Shown one piece after another: positions 1 to 7,400 of a stretch of DNA of 7,679 nucleotides. Within the stretch, counting starts at the first letter, position 1, and each line of letters opens with the position of its first letter. The DNA is from Prevotella sp. (GTDB lineage: Bacteria; Bacteroidota; Bacteroidia; Bacteroidales; Bacteroidaceae), in assembly GCA_017430675.1 (NCBI GenBank), contig JAFRMM010000038.1, forward strand, positions 1 to 7,679, in the 5' to 3' direction. Made by a program: the position numbers and the translations under genes. The notes under the pieces are model-generated. The model did not search any database, was not told the DNA's origin, and saw nothing but the letters and a program-made list of their open reading frames with translations.

Positions 1-524
1 AGTTGCTCCTCACTCTCAATCTTATAGGTGCCGCTCGCCCCCACACCAACGTCAGGCTTGACTATCAGTGGATAGCCTGTCTGCCGCGCGAAAGCCCCAA
101 CGGCCTCAACCCCCTCGTTAGCCTTGATCTGCCGTGCCGTGGGAATGCCGCCCTGGGCATAGAAGCGCTTCATCTCCGACTTCTCCTTGATGCCCCTTAT
201 CTGGTCAGAGCGGATGCCGGTCGTCACGTTGAAATCTGTTCTCAACCGTGCATCCTGATCCAGCCAGTATTCATTGTTAGACTCTATCCAGTCTATTCGT
301 CCGTAGCGGAAGGCAAAATAGGCCACCGCCCGGTACACCTCATCATAATTCTCAAGCGACCCCACACGGTAATACTCCGTCAATGAGTCCTTCAGTTCCT
401 GAGGCAGACTGTCGTACGACGCATCAGCAATACCCAATACGCGCACGCCGTTCTGTTTCAGCCGATGACAGAACTCCCAATAGGTATGGGGGAAATGGGG
501 CGAAATAAAGATAAAGTTTGCCAT
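1..524 (-). CDS. ATP-grasp domain protein, carbamoyl-phosphate-synthase-like (3' part missing)
   Basis: I translated this frame directly from the reverse complement: it opens at the ATG complementary to 522-524 and stays open for 174 codons to the window edge, so the C-terminus is missing. The start MANFIFISPHFP is a typical first beta strand of the pre-ATP-grasp fold. Residues 1 to about 105 form that N-terminal domain, with the conserved-looking stretch around 78-90 (DWIESNNEYWL). From about 110 the ATP-grasp region begins. KEKSEMK (113-119), IPTA (127-130) and the strand-plus-glycine-loop IVKPDVGVGAS (154-164) match the nucleotide-binding segment, with K156 as the expected ATP-contacting lysine. 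Such enzymes join a carboxylate to an amine or thiol through an acyl phosphate; this subgroup's substrate is unknown to me. It is probably cytoplasmic, as there is no signal peptide. Its own promoter lies at 553-583, so it is transcribed separately from the PUL. GC is about 57% at the window edge. Confidence 0.88.
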   Translation of the reverse strand, partial: MANFIFISPHFPHTYWEFCHRLKQNGVRVLGIADASYDSLPQELKDSLTEYYRVGSLENYDEVYRAVAYFAFRYGRIDWIESNNEYWLDQDARLRTDFNVTTGIRSDQIRGIKEKSEMKRFYAQGGIPTARQIKANEGVEAVGAFARQTGYPLIVKPDVGVGASGTYKIESEEQ

Positions 525-552
525 ATTCTATCGTCTGCTTATAGTTCGGCTG

Positions 553-583
553 CAAAGGTACTCATTTATTACGAAACTGGCAA
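553..583 (-). promoter_or_regulatory. Bacteroidota-type promoter of the ATP-grasp gene
   Basis: Read on the minus strand, TTG (complement of 581-583) is followed by exactly 20 bases and then TACCTTTG (complement of 553-560), matching the Bacteroidota primary-sigma consensus of TTG at -33 and TAnnTTTG at -7. The expected transcript start is near 546-548, leaving a 5' leader of only about 20-25 bases before the ATG at 524. No strong Shine-Dalgarno sequence is visible, as is usual in this phylum. The assignment rests on motif and spacing only. Confidence 0.7.
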
Positions 584-676
584 TCACATTAATATGGTAT
601 TTTTTCCTTTGTTATTATACATTTTTACTTTGTCAGACCATATCTCTTTCATCCAGTAGTCCGATTCCTTGGCCAT
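584..676 (-). other. Short questionable ORF, 30 codons
   Basis: A minus-strand ATG at 676 opens a 30-residue frame that begins MAKESDYWMKEIWSDK and stops at TGA (complement of 584-586), just upstream of the -33 element of the ATP-grasp promoter. It is rich in lysine and aromatic residues and has a hydrophobic end (TILM). Upstream it is open for only seven more codons before a stop. There is no convincing promoter or ribosome site. In AT-rich intergenic DNA an ORF this short is common by chance. It could be a small protein or the worn remnant of an older gene; I do not recognise it. Confidence 0.15.
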
Positions 677-712
677 ACGCTTATCAATAAATACAACTTA
701 TAAGAGCATCCC

Positions 713-730
713 AAACGTTTGCTAAGCAAA
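713..730. repeat. Overlapping palindromes upstream of the plus-strand promoter
   Basis: AAACGTTT (713-720) is a perfect 8-base palindrome. It overlaps a second perfect inverted repeat, TTTGCT-A-AGCAAA (718-730). The pair ends 17 bases before the -33 TTG of the plus-strand promoter at 748 and lies between two divergent promoters, a sensible place for an operator. No regulator is known to bind it, and short AT-rich palindromes also arise by chance. Confidence 0.25.
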
Positions 731-747
731 ATGCCCTACAAATGGTA

Positions 748-778
748 TTGCGTATATGGCGGAAACTCCGTACCTTTG
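748..778 (+). promoter_or_regulatory. Bacteroidota-type promoter facing the 3' end of the PUL
   Basis: TTG (748-750), 20 bases, then TACCTTTG (771-778) fit the phylum's -33/-7 consensus. The 10-base core TACCTTTGCA is identical to that of the ATP-grasp promoter in the opposite orientation. Transcription should start near 783-787 and run rightwards. No plus-strand gene follows; the next recognisable feature is the hairpin at 870-909, and beyond it lies the antisense strand of the sulfatase gene. It may drive a small RNA, or be left over from a gene since replaced. Confidence 0.6.
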
Positions 779-784
779 CACCAT

Positions 785-915
785 ATTATAGAGAATTGGA
801 TTGTTTTTTGGCATACTGAATTGTAATTTGTTTTTATGTTATTTAATTAGTTAGTTAATTGGTTAGTAATGACTGCTGCATCCGCCAGTGATGGTAGATG
901 CAGCAGTTAAAGTTT
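785..915 (+). ncRNA. Candidate small or antisense RNA (ends approximate)
   Basis: This call is inferred from two signals: the plus-strand promoter at 748-778 and the stable hairpin at 870-909. The segment between them is very AT-rich, with short TTAG repeats at 847-867, and contains no convincing gene. The hairpin loop is GUGA, a GNRA-type tetraloop, only when read on the plus strand, which favours RNA made in this direction. A run of T after the stem is lacking, so the 3' end is uncertain and read-through would give RNA antisense to the sulfatase message. I recognise no known RNA family. Confidence 0.25.
870..909. terminator. Strong hairpin after the sulfatase gene, possible terminator
   Basis: ACTGCTGCATC (872-882) pairs perfectly with GATGCAGCAGT (897-907). 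The stem extends outward by a G-U pair and a T-A pair, and inward past one mismatch and one G-U wobble to CCA-GTGA-TGG (885-894). It begins about 13 bases beyond the sulfatase stop, the usual place for an operon terminator. Neither side has a clear T-run: the minus strand continues CATTACTAACC and the plus strand TAAAGTTTATT. It may instead act as a 3' stabiliser, or end a plus-strand transcript. Confidence 0.5.
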
Positions 916-921
916 ATTCTG

Positions 922-2592
922 TTAGAACTCATCCACCTTCAGGTCTTTACGATACTTGTCAAGTGTTTTCTGGAGTTCCTTAGTAATCTTCTCGTAGCCA
1001 GGCTGTCCGTAGAGGTTATGCAGTTCGTTGGGATCGTTCTGCAGGTCGTACAGTTCACAGTAGTTCACGTCGGGATCCTTACGATTGCCCTCTCGTTCTC
1101 TTAAAGCTTTCAAGTATGAATCTTCGTTGAATGCTCTATTTCCTGCACGGGCTGGGCGATCACCAAGATTACTCCGCCACTCATCTGCAATGCTTAGGCC
1201 AGGGCCATAGAAATGAACCAGTTTATAACGGTCTGTACGTACACCATCATGTTTTCTTACGCGATGCTCGGCAGGATAATCATAGTAGTGATAGTAAATA
1301 CTAGTACGCCAGTTCTCTACGGGCTTGTCGGCAAAGAGGTCAAAGAAAGAGCGTCCCGTCATATAGTCGGGCTTCTTCACACCAGCAATGTCAAGGAATG
1401 TCGGGGCAAAGTCGATATTCTGTACCAAGTGTGTATCTACGGTTCCAGGCTTGATGCGTTTCGGGAATCGTACCACCAATGGTGTACGGAACGACTCCTC
1501 ATAAATGAAGCGCTTGTCGAACCAGCCATGCTCACCCATGTAGAAGCCCTGATCAGAGGCATAGACCACAATGGTATTCTCCAGCAGATTGTTACGTTCC
1601 AGATACTCCAACAGGTCACCCACACTCTGGTCTACGGAATGAATCACCTCCAGATAATCGTGGAGATAGCGCTGGTATTTCCAGATGGTTAGAGCACTGT
1701 CAGACAACTGAGCATCAATGAATTCCTTGTTGCGTTTTTTGTAGTAAGCCTCCCACTGCTTACGCTGGGCTGGTGTGAATGTGTTTAGGAAATTACCCCG
1801 ACGGGATCTGGTCGTATCAACCAATTCGAACACCTTATTGTCAGACTCAAGGCGCATGGTATTGGCAATATTCAGGTCTTGCTGATGGGCTGCCACACCG
1901 CGCGACTCATAATCATCCCAGAATGTTTCCGGCAGCGGGAACTGTATATGGTCATATAGACCAACATATTTCAGATCAGGCATCCAGTTACGGTGAGGTG
2001 CTTTGTGATGTACCATCAGGAAGAAAGGCTTCTCCGGGTCGCGTTGGTTCAGGAATTCCACGGCGTGCTCAGTCGTGAGTTCTGTGGCGTAGCCCTGCTC
2101 TTGAAGGTACTGCCCGTTGGAGTCGTGGCTTTTGAAGACAGGGTTATAATATTCGCCCTGACCTCGGAAAATACGGAAGAAGTTAAAGCCCTTCGGCTCA
2201 CACTGCATATGCCATTTGCCGATAACTCCTGTCTGATAGCCTGCTTCTTGCAGCAATTCTGAGACAAAGGTTTTCGTTGAGTCGATACCCTTTCCCAATC
2301 TTCGCTGGCCGTTCTGGTGACTATATAGTCCCGTGATAAGGCAAGCCCTGCTGGGCGTAGACAGAGAGTTTTCTACAAAAGCCCTGTCAAATCGCACACC
2401 TTCATTGGCAATGCGGTCGATATTTGGTGTGGGTGCCAATTTCGACACCTCGCTGCCATAGGCACTGATTGTTTGATACGAATGGTCGTCACTCATTATC
2501 CATAGGATATTCGGACGTTGGTCTTGGGCTGCTGCCTGTCCTGTAATACCTGCAAAGGCAATTGACAGAAGGCTAAATTTGTTCCTGTTCAT
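922..2592 (-). CDS. Family S1 formylglycine sulfatase, serine type, exported; candidate GlcNAc-6-sulfatase
   Basis: This 556-residue protein should hydrolyse sulfate esters on a glycan. A signal peptide covers residues 1-22 (cleavage near AAA/QDQ), placing it in the periplasm or cell envelope. Catalytic features expected of the family are present: DD at 35-36 and DQ at 347-348 as metal ligands, the signature S-T-P-S-R at 78-82 with S78 the residue converted to formylglycine, R82, GKWH at 125-128 (K126, H128), KAPH at 197-200 and K360. The C-terminal part (about 440-556, with YCELYDLQNDPNELHNLY) matches the usual C-terminal sulfatase subdomain. Serine instead of cysteine requires a radical-SAM anaerobic maturase, not encoded here. 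The HHKAPHRNWMP stretch recalls bacterial sulfatases annotated as N-acetylglucosamine-6-sulfatases (S1_11-like), but the substrate is inferred. It is the last gene of the operon, 44 bases after the SusD gene, with no Bacteroidota promoter in between. Confidence 0.93.
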   Translation of the reverse strand: MNRNKFSLLSIAFAGITGQAAAQDQRPNILWIMSDDHSYQTISAYGSEVSKLAPTPNIDRIANEGVRFDRAFVENSLSTPSRACLITGLYSHQNGQRRLGKGIDSTKTFVSELLQEAGYQTGVIGKWHMQCEPKGFNFFRIFRGQGEYYNPVFKSHDSNGQYLQEQGYATELTTEHAVEFLNQRDPEKPFFLMVHHKAPHRNWMPDLKYVGLYDHIQFPLPETFWDDYESRGVAAHQQDLNIANTMRLESDNKVFELVDTTRSRRGNFLNTFTPAQRKQWEAYYKKRNKEFIDAQLSDSALTIWKYQRYLHDYLEVIHSVDQSVGDLLEYLERNNLLENTIVVYASDQGFYMGEHGWFDKRFIYEESFRTPLVVRFPKRIKPGTVDTHLVQNIDFAPTFLDIAGVKKPDYMTGRSFFDLFADKPVENWRTSIYYHYYDYPAEHRVRKHDGVRTDRYKLVHFYGPGLSIADEWRSNLGDRPARAGNRAFNEDSYLKALREREGNRKDPDVNYCELYDLQNDPNELHNLYGQPGYEKITKELQKTLDKYRKDLKVDEF

Positions 2593-2636
2593 ATTTTACT
2601 CTATCTTTAGTTTAGAATTAATGTCAATACTTATTA

Positions 2637-4436
2637 TCACCATCCAGGGTTCTGCTCCCATGCGTTCTCTGTGAGCGACAACATACGAGGCTGGATTGGG
2701 AGTAGATAGTCGCGGTCGAGTTTAAACTGGTATCCATTGGGCAATACTGCAGGATTAATAGGCAGCACATATCGGTTGGCATCTCCTGGCTTCCCTGTCA
2801 GGAATAGATTATTACCACTGTCTTTATCATACGTCAGATTAGAGTATGAACTCTCAAGATTGCTCCCGATGTAAAGAGCACCTTGTGGCTGCTGGTTTAC
2901 AATTAGGACATCAGCAGCAGCCCAGCGTAGGATGTCATCAAAGCGGCGGCCCTCACAGGCTTTCTCAATGCGCCGCTCCCTGCGTACGGCCTGTATATAC
3001 TTGTCGAGATTACGGAACGGGTAATCCGATTCAGTATTGTATTCGCGATCAAAATCCACATCAGGTAGCCCAACGCGATCGCGCAGAGGATGTATCGCTT
3101 CAATAATAAGTGTGGCATTGGCCTGACCGTCTAGTTCGGCTAGGGCTTCTGCATAATTTAGCAGAATGTCAGCATATCTAAACTGGATTGCAGGTGTAGA
3201 ACCTTTCCCGTCAGTGTCAACAGCACTTGGGTCTGCTATGTCAAATTCCACATGTTTTAGCAGAGAGTAGCCCGTCGTATTCTGGAAGTAACTGTCCGCA
3301 TTGAGCGGCGGTACTGTAAACACATAGCCCCCATTAGGCCTCAAGTCCTGACCAGGTAGACATATTGTCTGCGAAAGCCTAGGGTCGCGAACGGTAGGAA
3401 GTAACTCGTCTCCATAAGTTTTCTTTGCCTCATCGCGCTCTGCACCAACAAACGGTCGTCCATCAATAGTTAGGTAATCGTCTACGAGTGAACGAGTGAC
3501 ACCAGCTGCACCACCACCTTTGTTCAGGTAACGTGTAACGGAGTTGCCTACGTTAGAACCATCGTAGCGTTTATACCAGAGTATTTCCGGATTGGATGTC
3601 AGGTCAGCAGTTTTGAATATGTCGCGATACGACGTCAGTGGGCCGCTCCCTTTATAAATAGACCATACCCCTCGGTCAATAATCTCCTTGGCAGCAGAAG
3701 CCGCAGTCTGGAGATATTGCGTTATCTTGCTTTCAGTAATTGTTTGGTCATAGAACTTGTCGTTCTTGGCTTTGTGATATTTCTCCCATGTGCCCTCAAA
3801 CAGAGCCACTTCGCTTTTCAAGGCCAGAGCCACATCACGGTGAATGCGCATCGTAGCATTACTGTTCTGTGTACTGAGATATGATGCTGCCGTGTCAAGA
3901 TCTGCAATAATCTTGTCTGTCACATAGGTACGACTGTCGCGTGGCAATACCATTTGTTCCTGTACAGGGTCAAGTGTCTTCTCCAACCAGGTCACGGGAC
4001 CATAATTCACTAGCAGTTCATAATAATACCAGGCCCTGAAGTAATAAGCCTCTCCTACGAGTTGCTGATACGTCGCACCCTTGTCCAAACTATTCTCTTT
4101 GTTGAGGATGAAGAAGTTTACATTCCTTATATTAGTATAATTCGATAGTTTGGTGGCATCTGACAGGGCTGATGTTCCGGCCAGTCGTGAGTCTGGCGAG
4201 TTGGCACTCATATTGTCACTCCTTATGTCCAGTCCAGCAATACCCTGAGCACCGCCTACCCTGAAGCCCTGAGTCCTAAGCCCAGACTGGTAGAACAAAT
4301 CAATATAACTTTGTATTTCTCCGATACCTGTAAAGGGATTGGTTGTTGACAATACACCTTCCGGTTCTTTGTCCAAATTGTTGCACGCCCCTAAGGCCAA
4401 GGCAATAAATAGACCTGTTAAATATATCTTTTTCAT
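2637..4436 (-). CDS. SusD/RagB-family outer-membrane glycan-binding lipoprotein
   Basis: This 599-residue partner of the adjacent SusC captures glycan at the cell surface and acts as a lid on the transporter. A lipoprotein signal peptide ends in LGAC, with C18 as the lipidated cysteine, followed by N-N-L-D. SusD-family signatures appear in order: GEAYYFRAWYYYELLVNYGP (128-147), a TPR-like helix; RDVALALKSEVALFEG (200-215), another; RYADILLNYAEAL (420-432); and ERRIEKACEGRRFDDILRW (487-505). It ends in NPGW, a common end for the family. The length is typical and nothing is broken. Its start is 13 bases after the SusC stop, so the two are co-transcribed and probably translationally linked. The stop is unusually secure: TGA, TAA and TAA follow one another in frame (2639 down to 2631). 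The bound glycan cannot be read from sequence; the sulfatase downstream suggests a sulfated one. Confidence 0.95.
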   Translation of the reverse strand: MKKIYLTGLFIALALGACNNLDKEPEGVLSTTNPFTGIGEIQSYIDLFYQSGLRTQGFRVGGAQGIAGLDIRSDNMSANSPDSRLAGTSALSDATKLSNYTNIRNVNFFILNKENSLDKGATYQQLVGEAYYFRAWYYYELLVNYGPVTWLEKTLDPVQEQMVLPRDSRTYVTDKIIADLDTAASYLSTQNSNATMRIHRDVALALKSEVALFEGTWEKYHKAKNDKFYDQTITESKITQYLQTAASAAKEIIDRGVWSIYKGSGPLTSYRDIFKTADLTSNPEILWYKRYDGSNVGNSVTRYLNKGGGAAGVTRSLVDDYLTIDGRPFVGAERDEAKKTYGDELLPTVRDPRLSQTICLPGQDLRPNGGYVFTVPPLNADSYFQNTTGYSLLKHVEFDIADPSAVDTDGKGSTPAIQFRYADILLNYAEALAELDGQANATLIIEAIHPLRDRVGLPDVDFDREYNTESDYPFRNLDKYIQAVRRERRIEKACEGRRFDDILRWAAADVLIVNQQPQGALYIGSNLESSYSNLTYDKDSGNNLFLTGKPGDANRYVLPINPAVLPNGYQFKLDRDYLLPIQPRMLSLTENAWEQNPGW

Positions 4437-4449
4437 ATTGTTCCTGTTT
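4437..4449 (-). promoter_or_regulatory. Ribosome-binding region of the SusD gene in the SusC-SusD junction
   Basis: The 13 bases between the SusC stop and the SusD start read AAACAGGAACAAT on the minus strand. The AGGA lies seven bases before the ATG, a fair Shine-Dalgarno match for a phylum that seldom uses one. The tight gap supports the chosen SusD start and translational coupling. Confidence 0.4.
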
Positions 4450-7400
4450 TTACAAATTCACGATTAAACCAAACGAAAATACTTTGTTGATAGGATAGTT
4501 CTTGCCTGCCCCCAATGATGATACAAATACGGTCTCAGGGTCTAACATATCCTTTATACTACTAAACGTCAGAAGGTTCTCGCCGGTGAAATACACCTGC
4601 ACCTTGTTCACGCCAAGGCTGGAAATCAGTTGTTTCGGCAAGTCGTAACTTAATGTGACATTTTTTAGCCGCAGATAGGCTGCATTCTGAAGATAGAGAT
4701 CAGTGGGCAGCGAGGTCTTATTCCGGTAATTGCTAATTACGCCCACTGCACCTGTATACGGTTTGGGATAATAGGCATTAGGATTGTCGGGTGTCCAGTA
4801 GTCTAAGTGCTCCTCAAACACCGTTACCTGGGCATAGGCTCCTGATCCCCAGAAATACACATCGCCTGAGGCTGGTGAGAAGTCGCGTTTACCTACACCC
4901 TGGAACAGTGCGCTCAGTGTGATTCCCTTCCAGTTAATACTGCCATTTATTGAATATTGGTAGCGAGGCGTGGTATTGCCTATAATAGTCAGGTCACCTG
5001 TATCGCCCAGTACATCCGAACCGTTGTTTATCTTATTGTCGCCATTCAAGTCTTTGTATTTTATATCGCCTGGCGTCCATGCCTGTCCTGTCAGATAGCT
5101 GGTGTCGTAGGTGCTGTTGTATGCATCGGCCTCATCCTGGGTCTGTATAAGTCCGTCGGCACGGTAACCCCATATTTCTCCAACATACTTACCTACATAC
5201 CAGTTGCTGGAAGGTGAGGTGCCTGTAGGATTCTCATAAGCAGTCACCTCGGATGTAGCATCCGATATCAGTCCACCTATCTGGAAGGTGATATCGTTGC
5301 CAATGTTGCCGCGATAGTTAAGCGACAATTCCCATCCACGATTCCTCATGTTGGCATTGTTTGTTTTCGGCGAAGATGCGCCAAACAGATCGGCGAAATC
5401 AGCAGAAGGCCCAAGCATGTCCTTTGTATCGCGCTGGAATATGTCAAATGAACCAGTAAGTTTGTTGTCAAACAGTCCAAAGTCCACACCGACATTCTTG
5501 CTCGTTACTTTCTCCCAAGTGGTAGAGGGGTCTACCACAGGGGCAGCCGTGGTGTAGGAGTGGCGACCATCTGCAAATATGTACCCTCCCAGAGCAGAAC
5601 TGAGCGACATAGTAGAGGCAAATGTATAAACGGCTGCACCGTTTTGATTGCCAAGTTTACCATACGAAGCTCTCAGTTTTAGGGTTGAAAGGGTGTGCTT
5701 CAGTGGCTTTAAGAACTTCTCGTTGGAAATATTCCAAGCCACAGATGTGGAAGGGAAGAAGCCCCAGCGGTGGTCTGACGCAAAACGTGAAGAGCCATCG
5801 TAACGCCCGTCTATCTCTATAATGTATCTATTGTCATAATCATAGTTGAAACGCCCAAAATAGCCCTGTGTGGCCCAACTATAGCGCGTGTCAATGATAG
5901 TCTGGTCGCCCGAAGAAAGGCTGACAGAAGGGTTAGAGGTTGAAAACACACCAGTTACTACGTTCTTCAGATAGGAATAGGTGTAATCTTCTTGCTGGTA
6001 GCCTATCGTCAGTGTAAAGTTATGCTTCTTTTTCAGTGTGAGGTCATACGTTGTATATAAGTTCAGCGTTTGATAATGGGGCGTTGATTCTGAACGTGTA
6101 AATTTTCCGTCTGCTGATGCGCCAAGGTCTGCACGTATACCTTTACTGGTGGTCACACCATCAGCAGCGTAGATTAGTGGTGCCACATTCAGAGCCTTAT
6201 ATGACTCCAGATTCTGCCTGTAAGTATAGTCTAAGAATATTTTCCAGTTCTTTATCGGCTCAACCTCAAGAGCGGGAGTAATCGTAAATTGGTTGCTGAT
6301 GGTTTTCGTATAAGTGCCGCTGGAGAAATACGGTACCATAGACAACTCGGTGTAATTGCCATTGGGGTCTATCTCACTCACTGTTGGGCGGAATCTGGCT
6401 AACGAATGATAGAACTGCTCAGAGTAGGCTCCGTCACCAAAAGGAGTGTCGTTGACGGAGTACAAATATTTCACGTTCAGTTTCAGTTTGAGCCATTTCG
6501 TGGCCTGAGTCTGCAAGTTGGAGTTGCCAGTTACGCGCTTGTAACCCAGATCGGCAAAGCGCAGTATGCCGTCTTCATCGTAGAATCCACCTGAAAGATA
6601 GTACTGTGTCTTGTCATTCCCGCCACTTACGCTTACGTTGTGGTTGTGTTTGAATGCAAAATCTTTATAGTGAAGTTTGAAGTAATCCACATTGCCTACA
6701 CCACTGCCAGTATTTTCAAATGCTGGGTTCAAACTGGCTGATGGAGATAGTTCAAACCATGGATCCACGCTGCTAGGGTCCTCTATGTACTGCTGTAATA
6801 AGTCCAGTTTCTCATCGCTATACTGCTTTGCAAATCCTGAATTCACGCAGGCTGCATTGAAATATTTCGCAAATTCATAGCCATTCACCATCTTGGGCAT
6901 CTTGGTGGGCGTAGACCACGAGATAGAGCCATGATAACTGATAGTGGGCTTGCTAGATTTTCCCTTTTTAGTAGTCACCAATATGACACCATAGGCCGCA
7001 CGAGCACCATAAATTGCGGAGGCAGAAGCGTCTTTCAACACCGATATGTTCTCAATGTCGTTCGGGTCAATGTCTGACAGGCTCATCTCTACGCCATCCA
7101 CCAATATATACGGATTAGCCGTATTGTCTAGATTTCCCTGACCACGCAACGTTAGTGAGGCCGTGGCTCCAGGACGGCTCGTCTGCGAGTTTGTTATTAA
7201 CAGACCCGGCACGATTCCCTGAAGACTCTGGCTGGCATCGGTCACAGGGCGAAGAATCAGTTCATCACCATTGACCTGTGACACCGATCCTGCGAGATTC
7301 TCTTTTTTACGCTGACCATAGCCAATCACCACCACCTCGTCGGTGAAGCGGTAGTTCTCCTGCAGTTGGATCTCGATGGCTTCGGAATTGTCGTAGACAT

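Noticed and set aside
801..870. Tandem TTAG repeats as a CRISPR, attachment site or insertion-sequence end
   Set aside because: The repeats are only four bases long and irregular, and no spacers, terminal inverted repeats or transposase/integrase gene are present.
1213..1692. A 159-codon open frame on the plus strand inside the sulfatase gene
   Set aside because: It lies wholly antisense to a sulfatase whose motifs are intact, and its translation shows no recognisable domain. The same holds for the other shorter plus-strand frames within 922-7659 and at 3-386 and 465-659.
2579..2589. TTGTTCCTGTT occurs here and again at 4438-4448, beside the starts of the sulfatase and SusD genes
   Set aside because: At SusD it is the ribosome-binding region, but at the sulfatase it falls after the ATG (codons for N-R-N), so it cannot serve the same role. 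An 11-base match in 7.7 kb is weak evidence for a shared element.
2593..2636. A separate promoter or terminator in the SusD-sulfatase gap
   Set aside because: The 44 bases show no TTG/TAnnTTTG pair on the minus strand and no hairpin, so co-transcription is the simpler reading.
4306..4313. TAACTTTG on the plus strand inside the SusD gene, a possible antisense promoter -7 element (also TAAGTTTG at 5457-5464 and TAAATTTG at 2574-2581)
   Set aside because: None has a TTG about 20 bases upstream, and isolated TAnnTTTG matches are expected by chance in coding DNA.
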